This document shows positions 52,538 through 62,066 of a stretch of 64,000 nt of DNA, one piece after another. The translations under genes and the position numbers were made by a program. The DNA comes from VRUE01 sp963699225 (GTDB lineage Bacteria; Actinomycetota; Thermoleophilia; Solirubrobacterales; 70-9), in NCBI GenBank assembly GCA_963699225.1, contig OY969423.1, forward strand, positions 1,550,001 through 1,614,000, given 5' to 3'. Below the pieces are notes generated by a model that saw nothing but the letters and a program-made list of their open reading frames with translations, did not search any database and was not told the origin of the DNA. Every line of letters starts with the position of its first letter. The first letter of the stretch is position 1.

Positions 52538-54819
52538 TTGCCCTTCCCCCCCTTGTGGTGCTTTTTCTTGTGGTGTTTGCCTTTGTGGTGTTTGGGCTTC
52601 TTGCCTTCCTTGACGAAGTGAAGCGGTGGGTTTTCAGGCCCCTTGAGCAGCGTCCCCGGTGAGGGGTCTTCGGGGGTGGGCGGCAGTGCCTGGCAGGCGT
52701 CTGCCTGGCAGGGGATCGGTTTGATTCCTTCGGGAAAGCCGCCGCCGACCTTGGCGTCATAGACGTCGATCGAGCCGGGGTCCTGAGAGACCAAGGAGCC
52801 GTCGGTGAGGAAGTAGGCGTCCTGCCCATCGGTGGAGGCGTCGAGAAAGCTGGCGCCTTCGGGGCTGCGGCCCGAGGAGATCAGCTTGATGCAGCCCGGA
52901 GAGAGGGCGCAATCGCCCTCCCCGCTTGCCTCCCACTGGTAGACGTCGGGGCGTTTGTTGGTGTCTTGCAGGTTGAGGTCGTCCGAGGATTCGAAGAAGA
53001 GGCGGTTGCCGTCCCCGGAGAGGGCACGGGGCTTATAGGGGAGCGGGGAGCTGCCGTTGTCGGGGGCGCCGGGCAAGAAGGTCGAGCCTTCAGGGCGTTC
53101 CCCGGTCGGGTTGCAGGAGACGCAGGTCAGCTGCGCGGGACCGCCCGCCGGCGGCGGGCCGTAGAGGTAGAGCTCGGTGGCGCCGGCATTTTCGTAGTCG
53201 CTCAGTTCCTGGTTGGAGAGGAAGGCGAGGTGCGCTCCGTCCGCGCTCACCCTGGCGGCACCGGTTGCCGGTGGGCGATCCGCGCTGGTGGAGGCGTTTG
53301 CCCCCGCCGCCACCAGTGTGGTCGTGGCGCCCTGGCGGCGCTCGATGCCAGTGGTGTCTTGGTAGTAGGCGACCGAGCCGTCGGCGGAGACGCCGAGCAC
53401 ACCGCTGACTTCGCCCGAGGGGGTGAGGTCGGTGCTCGTTTGCGCCTGGGCGTCATAGCGGTAGAGGTGGGAGGACTTGGTGAAGTAGGCGGTCTCGCCG
53501 TTGGTGGTGGCGGCCGCCTGAAATGCCGCGCCGCCTCCGGTCGTTTCGGGCAGGAGCTTGGTCTGGTTGGCGTCGCGCAAATAAAGGGCGCCGTCTTCGA
53601 GCAGGGTGAAGTAGACGTGGGACCCGTCGGCGGAGATCGCGCCGAGGGAGGCGCCGATCACCGCGCCGGGGGTTCCCGTGGTTTCTCCCGGCAGCAAGTT
53701 CAGCAGTGTGAGCGCGCCTCCGCTCCACTCATAGAGGTTCGGCTCGCCCCCGTTGCATTCCCCCGGGCCGGAGATGATCTCGGTCGCGTTCGATGTGAGC
53801 GCGGCACAGCTGGAGATCACCAGGCGGGAGAGATCGGGGGTGGCTGTCACGAGGCGGGCTTGGAAGTGTTCTGGGGTAACCGCGGAGTGGTTTAGCTCCG
53901 CCTGGGTGATCAGCGCCTGGTAGGCGCCGGTGGTGCCGTCCCTGAGGTAGAGCTCGGGCAAGCCGGTGGGGGCGCCCGAGCCCGGCAGGGGCGCGGTGGG
54001 GTTGGGGCAGCCCGCCACCCCGCGGCAGGGGTCGCCGCCGTCGAAGACCGAGCTGCTCAGCCCTTCGGCGAAGAGGCGGAAGGGAGCCCCGTTCGGTTCA
54101 TCGCCGTAGGCGGCGGAGTCGATCGGCGGCGAGAGGTTCTGCGTGGCCCAGCCCGAGCCATTGCGGACGGAGCGGTACTGGCTCACCGGCGGGGCGCTCT
54201 TTGCTTCGGCGAAGGCGGTGGCAGAGGAGTAGGCGAAGGTCGAGCCGCTCGCTGCCGCTTGGAAGTCCCCTCCTCCGAAGAGGGTGCCGGGAGGCTGGAT
54301 CGCGCCGCCGTCTTTGTCGATCGGGGAGACCATCTCCCAGGCCCGCCCATCGGGGAGATGGAAGACCGGTGCGGTTTCCTGGGTGGTGAAGGGATGCTCG
54401 GGACCGGTCACGGTGCCGGCGGAGTTGCCGGCAATGACGCGGTAGAGATAGGTGGTCGAGGGAACCAGGGAGCCGGGTGGGGTCGACTGGATGAATTCCT
54501 GAAAGCCGGTGGTCGCGCCAAGCGGCGCCGAGCCCGAGGTAGGCGCCTTACTGGCGCCCGCGAAGCCTTCTTTTGCCGCTTTCAGGTTGGCTTCATAGGC
54601 GGCCCGGGTGATGAACTCGAAGTGGTAGGTGCCCGAGAGGCCGTTGGGGTTGATTTCCGCCCGCAGGGAGGCGCCGGTGGCGCTGACCCCTTTGACGAAG
54701 GTGGCTTTTATTTCGGGTTTGCCCGCCGCGGAGGCAATCGTGACGTGAGCGAGCAGGCTCGTCGCCAGGACGAGCGCAAAAACGCGTCGCGGGCACAACC
54801 GTCCCCCTTTGGCTCTCAT
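52534..54819 (-). CDS. Fibronectin/propeller surface protein (divergent copy C)
   Basis: 761 residues; corresponds to residues ~390 onward of the 1,241-residue protein, without the NHL propeller. Signal peptide RVFALVLATSLLAHVTIASA; one fibronectin-like domain (TFVKGVSATGASLRAEINPN); then the LPDGRAWEMVSPIDKDGGAI propeller with PD40-like strands (DGSHVYFTLLEDGALYLRD); tail KKPKHHKGKHHKKKHHKGGK. First gene of its operon. Confidence 0.8.
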   Translation of the reverse strand: MRAKGGRLCPRRVFALVLATSLLAHVTIASAAGKPEIKATFVKGVSATGASLRAEINPNGLSGTYHFEFITRAAYEANLKAAKEGFAGASKAPTSGSAPLGATTGFQEFIQSTPPGSLVPSTTYLYRVIAGNSAGTVTGPEHPFTTQETAPVFHLPDGRAWEMVSPIDKDGGAIQPPGTLFGGGDFQAAASGSTFAYSSATAFAEAKSAPPVSQYRSVRNGSGWATQNLSPPIDSAAYGDEPNGAPFRLFAEGLSSSVFDGGDPCRGVAGCPNPTAPLPGSGAPTGLPELYLRDGTTGAYQALITQAELNHSAVTPEHFQARLVTATPDLSRLVISSCAALTSNATEIISGPGECNGGEPNLYEWSGGALTLLNLLPGETTGTPGAVIGASLGAISADGSHVYFTLLEDGALYLRDANQTKLLPETTGGGAAFQAAATTNGETAYFTKSSHLYRYDAQAQTSTDLTPSGEVSGVLGVSADGSVAYYQDTTGIERRQGATTTLVAAGANASTSADRPPATGAARVSADGAHLAFLSNQELSDYENAGATELYLYGPPPAGGPAQLTCVSCNPTGERPEGSTFLPGAPDNGSSPLPYKPRALSGDGNRLFFESSDDLNLQDTNKRPDVYQWEASGEGDCALSPGCIKLISSGRSPEGASFLDASTDGQDAYFLTDGSLVSQDPGSIDVYDAKVGGGFPEGIKPIPCQADACQALPPTPEDPSPGTLLKGPENPPLHFVKEGKKPKHHKGKHHKKKHHKGGKGK

Positions 54820-54913
54820 AAAACTCCCCTTCCCTCCCTGGGCAATAAACTACGGGGTTCATTGTAGGGGGCTGGCCCGGAGGCGCAACCCAGCCGGCGG
54901 GAAAGCCCCGGAT

Positions 54914-57900
54914 TCAGCGGTGCTTCTTCCCCTTCGCCCCGCTCTTCTTCCCGCCCTTGCGCCCCTTCCCCCCACAGGACGTCTTCAGCACCGGCTGGGT
55001 GTCCCAGGCCTTGCCGTTCTGTCCATCCATCAGCACCGTCGCCTTGTTGGCCGTATTGCAGATGTTGGCCGAGTTTTCGATCAGGCCCTTCTTCGGTCCG
55101 CCCTGCATTTCAAGGACGAACTTGGTGACTGGGGCGTCGGGGACCGCTTCGAAGGTGTTCCTGAGTCCCTTGTGGAAGGTGTCGACCTTGCCGGCCAGGA
55201 CGACTTCGATCGGTTGGGAGGCAGGTCCCTTGAGGGCGACCACGAGGTCGGGGAGCTTGTGGGTCGATGACCTGAGGTAGACCGGTCCTGAGAGCGGGCT
55301 GTCTAGGAGCGGGGTTGTCGCTGTTGCCTTGCCGTAGATCGAAGCGGCAGGACAAGCGTTTGCGGCGAACTGGACTTTGGTGCAGATCGTCTTGATGTTG
55401 CCCTGGTCGAGGAACTCGGTCGGAGGCAGGGCGACCGAGACCCTGCCGATGTTGGCTTCGCCTGGTTTGGCTGTGGCTACGGCTTTCAGGGCGGGGTGTC
55501 CCCCCCGCTTGGTCGCTCCCTTGATCGAGATCGCCAGGTTCGGCTTGAAGGGGAGGGAGTTGCAGCCTCCTACCTGGAAGGGGGAGGACAGGGAGGCTGC
55601 GCCTCCCAATGGCGAGGTTGCCGATCCCAGGACAGAGGAAGGATCACAGCTCGTTGGGTTCAAGGTGAAGCTGGGGCGTCCCAGCTCGAGGTTGACGCTT
55701 CTGAGGTCGAGGGGGATCCCGTCGAGGATCTGGGGCAAGGGGTCACTGACGGCGTGGATCCTTGCCGTTTCGGGATCGACGTAGAGGGCGACCCTTGTGG
55801 TTACGACTCCGAGGTCGAAGGGGCCTGCCACTGCCGGGGTGATCACGACCACTGAGAGCGGGGCGCCCTTGTAGGGGCCTGCGAGGTAGGCGTGGGCTCC
55901 GACGTGGATCGGGGTTATGCCTGAGCCTGCGGCTACGTCTGCTGTGCCTACTTCTGAGGAGGCGGGACAGGATGGGTGGGCTTGCTCTATGGCGCCTTCG
56001 TTGGGCTTGGTCCTTGAGAGCGCTTGGGCTATCCCTGCCCCGGGGCACTGGGCTACCCCGGTCAGCTTGCCGGTCAGGCCCTTGGGCAGGGTGGTGTCGA
56101 TGCCGGCTATGCGCTGGGTGCCGTCTTCGCGTGAGAGCTTCAGGACGAAGGGTGAGTAGGCGCCTGCTTGGGGGGAGATGGTGCCTGCCGAGAAGGCGGG
56201 CTTGTTGGGTGCTTCCCCGCCGCTCCTCGGGCAGTTGCCGCCCTGGGGGGATGCCGTGGTTTCGAAGCTGTCGGAGGGGTGGGCGTCGGCTCCTTCGGGG
56301 GTCGACCAAGGGGTCAAGGTCGAGGTGGTGGTGTAGGCGCCGCAGGTCTGGGGCGTGGTCAGGGCGGCCCTGGGGCCGTTGAAGAGGTGGAGCTTCACGT
56401 CTTCGAGGGGGAGCTCCGGGCTTTCTTCCACGGTCGTGGTCAACTGGCCGGTGTTCGGATCTGCCGTGACCTTGCCGGGGAGCTTGGCGACAACGCCCGT
56501 CTGGGGGTCTTCGACGGCGATGTAGATGGCGAGGAGGGAGTCGAAGGGATTGTTGAACGGAGTCGCCAGGTAGACGGCTCCTTCTAGGGGGTTCTCCAGC
56601 AGTGGGGTCTTCACTTCAACCGAGCCGATCTTGGAGTCGCCGGGACAGCCGGCGGGTGCGGCCCCGTCGGAGCCCAGCTGGGCGGGGCTGCAGCCGTCAA
56701 GCCCACTTCCCGCAGATGGGTTCAGCGCCATCCCCGCCGGCAGGGTGACCGTGGTGTTCTTCAGGTTGGCCGCGGAGCGGGCATGGGGATCTTCTTCCTG
56801 GGGTTGGCGCAGGTTGAATTCCAGGCCGCTCGGAGAGTCCGCCAGGCTCGTAGTCGGCCTCGCTTCGATCGTCGGTTCGAACTGCAGTGAGTTGCAGCCG
56901 TCGATGCCCACGAGGTTGCCGTTGCCGTCGGTCGATTCGTAGCTCGATTCGGCCTCTTCTCCAAGCCAGTTGGCCATGTGGAGGAAGGTGTCGATCGGTT
57001 CTGCCGTGCAGGAGCTCGGCAACGTCACCCCGGCGGTGTGGAGTTCTTCTTTCAGCGGACAGGTGCCGGCGATTTGCACGCAGCGACCGCGTGCGCTGTC
57101 GTGACCGGAATCGCTCGGGTTCCCCCAGAAGATCGCTTCGGCATTGAGGACCCCAATCTGCGCCGGGATGTTGCGCACGTCGGCCGCCAGCCCGTAGTCG
57201 CCGTCTGAGCGCACCCGGCCCAGCAGGTGGATGTAGACGCCGCCGATCACTTCGAAGCCGAACTCGGCCGGGAAGCCCGCCGGCGGGACCATGTTGTAGA
57301 GGGGGTGTATGGAGACGCCGGGGCGTTCTCCATAGATGCTCACGGAGATCGAGACTAGGCCGATCTGGCTGTCGTCGGGACACTGCACCGGTTCCTGCTC
57401 GAGGTCCGCCTCTTCGCACTGCGGCACCGCGTTGGGGTTGATCACCATCCCCTGGGGCACTTCGCCGGTGATGTCGCGCACGCCGCCGCCCGGCACGAAG
57501 GCGGTCTTCCCCAGTTCGGGGTTGTCGTTGAACCCCATCCCCACCGTTAGCTGGTAAGGGTGCGAACCGGCCAGGGTCGCGGTCGAGCCGTCGGAGTTTG
57601 TGGCACTGCCGTGGGCACCTGAGCTTTCGGGAAGGAAGCCGAAGGGCGCCGGTTCGGAGCTGACCGTGGTCGGGACAGTTGCCGTTGCAGGTTCGGCGCC
57701 GCCACCTTCGACCACGGCGTGGTCGAGCACGGCGCCGGGCGCATCCGCTTCGACTTCCAGTGGCACGAAGGCCATGGCCCGCTGGCCAGGGTAGAGCGCT
57801 TCGCTCGTGCCGCAGACAACCGTCTGCCCGGTGACCGTGCAGCTCAGTGTGCCGCCGCCGAATTCGGCGCCGGACTGACCGAATGGGACTTGGGAGGGTG

Positions 57901-58210
57901 ATGGCACGACGCCACTCGGCAGGGTGTCTTCGATCGTGAACTGGCCTTCGGTCGGCGCTGCGCCGACGTTCGTCGCGACCAGCGCGTAGCCCGGGCCTTC
58001 GTCGTGTGCGGCGCTCTTTGCCCCCGGCTTGAAGTTGGTGGGATAGGGAATGATCGTGAGCCGCCAACCCGGCTTGGCTCCCGTTTCGGCGGCACTCGCG
58101 TGGCTCGCGGCGCCGAGCAGGGCGCAGAGCGCCGCGAAAAAGACTGCCGCGATCCGAAAGTGGTTGCCCATCGTCTTTGCCTCTCCCATCCGCTTGCTTG
58201 CCTTGCTCAT
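54914..58210 (-). CDS. Surface protein with four CPxxSxIG modules (copy B)
   Basis: 1,098 residues, paralogue of the 34276-37560 protein with the same layout: signal (GNHFRIAAVFFAALCALLG), DUF11-like domain, four modules (QCPDDSQIG, GCPGDSKIG, SCPASSEVG, ACPAASIYG) and a tail GGKGRKGGKKSGAKGKKHR. Long stretches are almost unchanged from copy A; module 1 and the end of module 4 differ most. ATGA-coupled to the propeller gene upstream. Confidence 0.82.
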   Translation of the reverse strand: MSKASKRMGEAKTMGNHFRIAAVFFAALCALLGAASHASAAETGAKPGWRLTIIPYPTNFKPGAKSAAHDEGPGYALVATNVGAAPTEGQFTIEDTLPSGVVPSPSQVPFGQSGAEFGGGTLSCTVTGQTVVCGTSEALYPGQRAMAFVPLEVEADAPGAVLDHAVVEGGGAEPATATVPTTVSSEPAPFGFLPESSGAHGSATNSDGSTATLAGSHPYQLTVGMGFNDNPELGKTAFVPGGGVRDITGEVPQGMVINPNAVPQCEEADLEQEPVQCPDDSQIGLVSISVSIYGERPGVSIHPLYNMVPPAGFPAEFGFEVIGGVYIHLLGRVRSDGDYGLAADVRNIPAQIGVLNAEAIFWGNPSDSGHDSARGRCVQIAGTCPLKEELHTAGVTLPSSCTAEPIDTFLHMANWLGEEAESSYESTDGNGNLVGIDGCNSLQFEPTIEARPTTSLADSPSGLEFNLRQPQEEDPHARSAANLKNTTVTLPAGMALNPSAGSGLDGCSPAQLGSDGAAPAGCPGDSKIGSVEVKTPLLENPLEGAVYLATPFNNPFDSLLAIYIAVEDPQTGVVAKLPGKVTADPNTGQLTTTVEESPELPLEDVKLHLFNGPRAALTTPQTCGAYTTTSTLTPWSTPEGADAHPSDSFETTASPQGGNCPRSGGEAPNKPAFSAGTISPQAGAYSPFVLKLSREDGTQRIAGIDTTLPKGLTGKLTGVAQCPGAGIAQALSRTKPNEGAIEQAHPSCPASSEVGTADVAAGSGITPIHVGAHAYLAGPYKGAPLSVVVITPAVAGPFDLGVVTTRVALYVDPETARIHAVSDPLPQILDGIPLDLRSVNLELGRPSFTLNPTSCDPSSVLGSATSPLGGAASLSSPFQVGGCNSLPFKPNLAISIKGATKRGGHPALKAVATAKPGEANIGRVSVALPPTEFLDQGNIKTICTKVQFAANACPAASIYGKATATTPLLDSPLSGPVYLRSSTHKLPDLVVALKGPASQPIEVVLAGKVDTFHKGLRNTFEAVPDAPVTKFVLEMQGGPKKGLIENSANICNTANKATVLMDGQNGKAWDTQPVLKTSCGGKGRKGGKKSGAKGKKHR

Positions 58211-61200
58211 CGCCCTGCCCTGCTCTTGCTCGCGTGCTTCTTGTGGCTCTTGTGGCCGTGCTTCTTCGAGTGGCGCTTCTTCTTATGTTTGTGACGGTTG
58301 GCCTTGGGATTGCCGGGGCCCGAGAAGCTGGCGCTGCCCGCCGACTGGGCTCCCGGCGCTTGCAGAGCCGGTCCCTTGCACGCTTCGCCTTCACATTGCG
58401 GTGGCGGCGCTTCGTTCTGGGAGGCGATGCCGCCTCCTACCCTGGCGTCGTAGACGTCCTGCAGCCGATCGGTGTCCTGGCGGACCAGCTGCTGGCGAGT
58501 GAAGAAGAAGACGTCGTCGCCGTTTTCGCCGGCGTCGGCAAAGTAGGAGGGTTCGTTGCTTTCGCCGCTGGAGATCAGGTAGAGGCAGCCGCCGTTTTGG
58601 CCTTCGCTTTGGCAGCCGCCTTCTCCCTTGGCCTCCCACTCATAGACGTCCTGGCAACTGCGGGCTTCTTCTTCGCCACCGGGGACAAGCGGGCAGCCGG
58701 CGCTGCCGTTGAGGTCGGTCGCGACCAGCTGATCAGGTGTCTCGAAGAAGGCGCGCTTGCCGTTGGCGGAAAGGCTTCGCACCCAGGTCGAGCCGGGAGC
58801 GGTCACGCCAAGGTAGCCCCCCTTGATGCTCTGCATAAACACGTCACCGACGGGCGGAGCGCCGGTCGGGTTGCAGGAGATGCACCCGAGGCCCGCTCCA
58901 GGTTCATAGCGGTAGAACTCTTGCTTGCCTTCGCTGTCGTAGGAGGTCGGCGAGAGTTCGGAGAGGAAGAGCAGCGTTCCGTTGGCGCTGACCCGGCCCG
59001 TCCTCATCGAGAGAATGCCGGTGCCGGAGACGGAGCTCGCGGGCATCCAGTTGAGGCCTTCTTGGTTCAACGCCCCGCCCGTCGGCGCAACGAAGCTGAC
59101 CTGCCCTTCGTGCCAGAGGTAGATGCCGCAGGTGCCGCCCGTACTGGTGCAGTTCCCTGCGCTCGCCCCTGCGGCCAGCACCCCGTTGGCGGCGAAGTAG
59201 ACATCCGAGCCGTCGGCACTCGAGCCGATCACTCCCTGCACTTCAGCGCCGTTGGCATCGGTCGTATCGGGGGCGATATCGATCAGCTCACCCGACTGAG
59301 TGTCATAGCGGTAAAGGTCGTTGCCCTGGTCTTCTGTGCCGGTGGTGGCGTCGTTGGTCAGCTCCTCGGGGGAGGTGAAGAAGACGTAGCGCCCGTCGGG
59401 CGTGGCTTCCATGAAGGCGGCCTTCTTCGGACCTTTGGGGTCTTTGCCGCCACCTGGGCCGTTGGTCTTCTGCGAAGCGGAGACCTGCACCGTTTTCGGG
59501 CTGGCGGTGTCAAGGCCCGTGCGGGCGTAGAGCTGGTTGACGTTGTAGGAGGTGAAGAAGAGGGTGGAGCCGTCTTTGGAGAAGACGTGCAGTTGCTGGG
59601 TGTAGTAGCCGTAGCCGCCGGCGCCGGCGCTGGGGCCGCCCCTTTTCGGATCGGGGCGCACCCAGTCATAGGGACCGGCGAAGGCGCCGTGGAAGGGAGG
59701 CGAGCCGTTTGACAACACATCGACCAGGCTCAGTTTGTGCGTCGTGCGGTTCCACAGGTAAAGGTTCGACCAGCCCACCGTTGCTCCGGAGGCGAGCGCT
59801 TCTTCGCTTTCGAAGAGGACCTTCGAGCCGTCAGCCGATTCGGCCGCGAGGACGACGAGTTCGCCAACGATCCCGTCGGCGATCACCGTCATCGCCCCGC
59901 TTTCGAGATCCTGTTCGTAGAGCGTTCCCGGTTCCCCGGAGTGCCAGGCGACCACGTAGTCGCGGCGCAGATCCTGGCTCCAACCGGCCATCGAAGCGAA
60001 GTTGCCGAAGCTCACATCGGGCCAGAGGGTCCGGCTGCTCCACGAGGTGGAACCGCGCATCGCCGAGTAGCCGCCAAGGTGCTGCCCGCCACCACCTTCC
60101 GTGGCCCCGCCGGCGGGAATCGAGTAGCTGGCGCCCGCGCCGTCGGGGGCAGCCCTCAAGGCGTATTGATCCCCGCGCGGGTCGCCGCCGTTCTTGGCGA
60201 CCGGGGTCACCTGCTCATAGGCACGACCGTCGGGCGGACCGAGGGGCTGGCTGGCGAAGGTGGTGAAGGTGGCTTCGGAGCTCGTGACGGGGCCGGTGGG
60301 GTTGCTCGCGCTGAGGCGACAGCGATATGTCGTGGTCGGGCTGAGCCCCGTGATCGGTGCGCTGACTTGGACCGTTTCCCCACTTGCTTTGAGGCTGGTG
60401 CCGCCGCTCGGCACTTCTATCGCTTCGGCGTAGCCGCTGGCTTCGAACTGCCCCTGACTGACACATTCGAAGTGGTAGGAGGTTTCTTCGTTCTCGGGGT
60501 TGAGCTTCGCCGTGGGCTTGGCCGTCGTGTCGGTTATTTCTTCAATGCCTACCGTCGAGACCACCGGAGCCGCGGCAGAGGTTTCAAAAGTCGTTTCAGC
60601 GCTGGCTTTGCCGCCGTTGAGGCTCTTTTCCGCAACCAGGCGCACCTGGTAGTGGGTGTGGGCGACCAGGCCGGTTGCTTCCTGGCTGACCGCGTGCTCT
60701 TCGCTGTCGGCCGGCAGTTCTTTTTCGGGGAGCGCGGCCCATTTCGTACCATCGGTGGAGTATTCGAAGTGGTAGTTGGCGAAGAAGCCCTCGGGGTTGA
60801 CGTGGCCCCCGAAGGTGGCCGTGGTGCCGGTGAAGGTGGTGACTGCTTCGATCGAGACGGTTGGCGGCACCGGTTCGCCGAGGACGAGCACACCGGTTTT
60901 CGGCTTGGCGGTGGTCAGGTAGATGGTTCCTGACTGCTGGTTCAGGGCGATGTCGGAGAGGGATGCATTTTCGAGATACGTTGCGAGATGTTCACCCGAA
61001 TGAGTGAATTCCAAGATATTGATGCCCCGATTCACCAAGACATTACCGTTGAGAGAGTTGATCTCAAACGAACTGCCTTCCTCAAATTGGTTCAATTCGA
61101 AGAGCGTTCCTTCGGGGCTGCCGGTGGGGCTGTAGGCGGTGATCTTGTTGGGGTAGAGCAAATAGATTTTGCCGCTTTGGTCGACGGTGACGTCCTTGAT

Positions 61201-61974
61201 CTCGCTGGATCCGCTGTAGGAACGCACGAAGGAGACCCCGGTGACCTTGCCTTCTTCGATGTTGGGCGCGAACTCCTGGACGCGATTGTTCCCCCGGTCA
61301 TTGAAGAACACGTGGCCGTTGAGCGGGCTGACAGCGATTGGGGCGTTGGGAAAGCCGTTGAATTCTCCTCGGAATTGCCCCGCCCCCCCGCCACTGCTCC
61401 CCGCCTTGCAGCCGCTTTCGACGGTGCAGAACTGCAGTTCTTCGGCCCCTCCGCTCACCTTCACGTTCCAGCCGAAGGCCCCCTCGAACTGGCCGGTGGC
61501 AGAGAAGACGTCGATACGATTTCCGCCCGTAAATACGTCGGCGGCGTAGACAACACCCGTCGCGGGGTCCGTCGCCTCGCCGGATGGGTACGCCAGACCT
61601 CCGGCCGTATCCGAGTTTTCTCCTTTCACGCAGTCAGAAGCCACCGTGCAGACGTCGACCCCGGGGCCGCCAACCCCGAGGCCGAAGGCGCGGATGAATT
61701 CGCCTGAGGGAGAGAACTGCTGGATGCGGTGGTTTAGGGCGTCGTCGACGTAGACATCGCCGGCGCCAGCCCCGCCGGCACCGGTCTGATTGATCGCAAG
61801 GCCCCACGGCTCGATGCCGAACTTGCCGCCTTCGGTGCCTTCGCCGCCGAAGAACTTGACAACGCCCGTTTCGGCCGCGAAGGCCGATCCCGAGCAAAGG
61901 GCAAGGAGGATCATGAGGCCCAACAGGGGCACGAACAGCATGCGGTTGGTCGGGTGTGAGCTAGCGGGGTTCAT
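58207..61974 (-). CDS. NHL/fibronectin/propeller surface protein (copy B)
   Basis: 1,255 residues, same architecture as 37557-41282: signal, NHL propeller, two fibronectin-like domains, PPDGRAYEQVTPVAKNG propeller, linker and polybasic tail (HKHKKKRHSKKHGHKSHKKH). It has an extra Cys-containing insertion (SAGCPLVPGGEEEARSCQD) in the second propeller. The fibronectin and second-propeller DNA is nearly identical to copy A; the NHL part is more diverged. Confidence 0.83.
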   Translation of the reverse strand: MNPASSHPTNRMLFVPLLGLMILLALCSGSAFAAETGVVKFFGGEGTEGGKFGIEPWGLAINQTGAGGAGAGDVYVDDALNHRIQQFSPSGEFIRAFGLGVGGPGVDVCTVASDCVKGENSDTAGGLAYPSGEATDPATGVVYAADVFTGGNRIDVFSATGQFEGAFGWNVKVSGGAEELQFCTVESGCKAGSSGGGAGQFRGEFNGFPNAPIAVSPLNGHVFFNDRGNNRVQEFAPNIEEGKVTGVSFVRSYSGSSEIKDVTVDQSGKIYLLYPNKITAYSPTGSPEGTLFELNQFEEGSSFEINSLNGNVLVNRGINILEFTHSGEHLATYLENASLSDIALNQQSGTIYLTTAKPKTGVLVLGEPVPPTVSIEAVTTFTGTTATFGGHVNPEGFFANYHFEYSTDGTKWAALPEKELPADSEEHAVSQEATGLVAHTHYQVRLVAEKSLNGGKASAETTFETSAAAPVVSTVGIEEITDTTAKPTAKLNPENEETSYHFECVSQGQFEASGYAEAIEVPSGGTSLKASGETVQVSAPITGLSPTTTYRCRLSASNPTGPVTSSEATFTTFASQPLGPPDGRAYEQVTPVAKNGGDPRGDQYALRAAPDGAGASYSIPAGGATEGGGGQHLGGYSAMRGSTSWSSRTLWPDVSFGNFASMAGWSQDLRRDYVVAWHSGEPGTLYEQDLESGAMTVIADGIVGELVVLAAESADGSKVLFESEEALASGATVGWSNLYLWNRTTHKLSLVDVLSNGSPPFHGAFAGPYDWVRPDPKRGGPSAGAGGYGYYTQQLHVFSKDGSTLFFTSYNVNQLYARTGLDTASPKTVQVSASQKTNGPGGGKDPKGPKKAAFMEATPDGRYVFFTSPEELTNDATTGTEDQGNDLYRYDTQSGELIDIAPDTTDANGAEVQGVIGSSADGSDVYFAANGVLAAGASAGNCTSTGGTCGIYLWHEGQVSFVAPTGGALNQEGLNWMPASSVSGTGILSMRTGRVSANGTLLFLSELSPTSYDSEGKQEFYRYEPGAGLGCISCNPTGAPPVGDVFMQSIKGGYLGVTAPGSTWVRSLSANGKRAFFETPDQLVATDLNGSAGCPLVPGGEEEARSCQDVYEWEAKGEGGCQSEGQNGGCLYLISSGESNEPSYFADAGENGDDVFFFTRQQLVRQDTDRLQDVYDARVGGGIASQNEAPPPQCEGEACKGPALQAPGAQSAGSASFSGPGNPKANRHKHKKKRHSKKHGHKSHKKHASKSRAGR

Positions 61975-62066
61975 GACACTCCTTGCCTTCGATCTGCGTC
62001 TTTAGCCTGACGTGTGATTGATCGACGGGACCAGGGTGCACTGGACCGATCCCGTCGATTGGGCGT

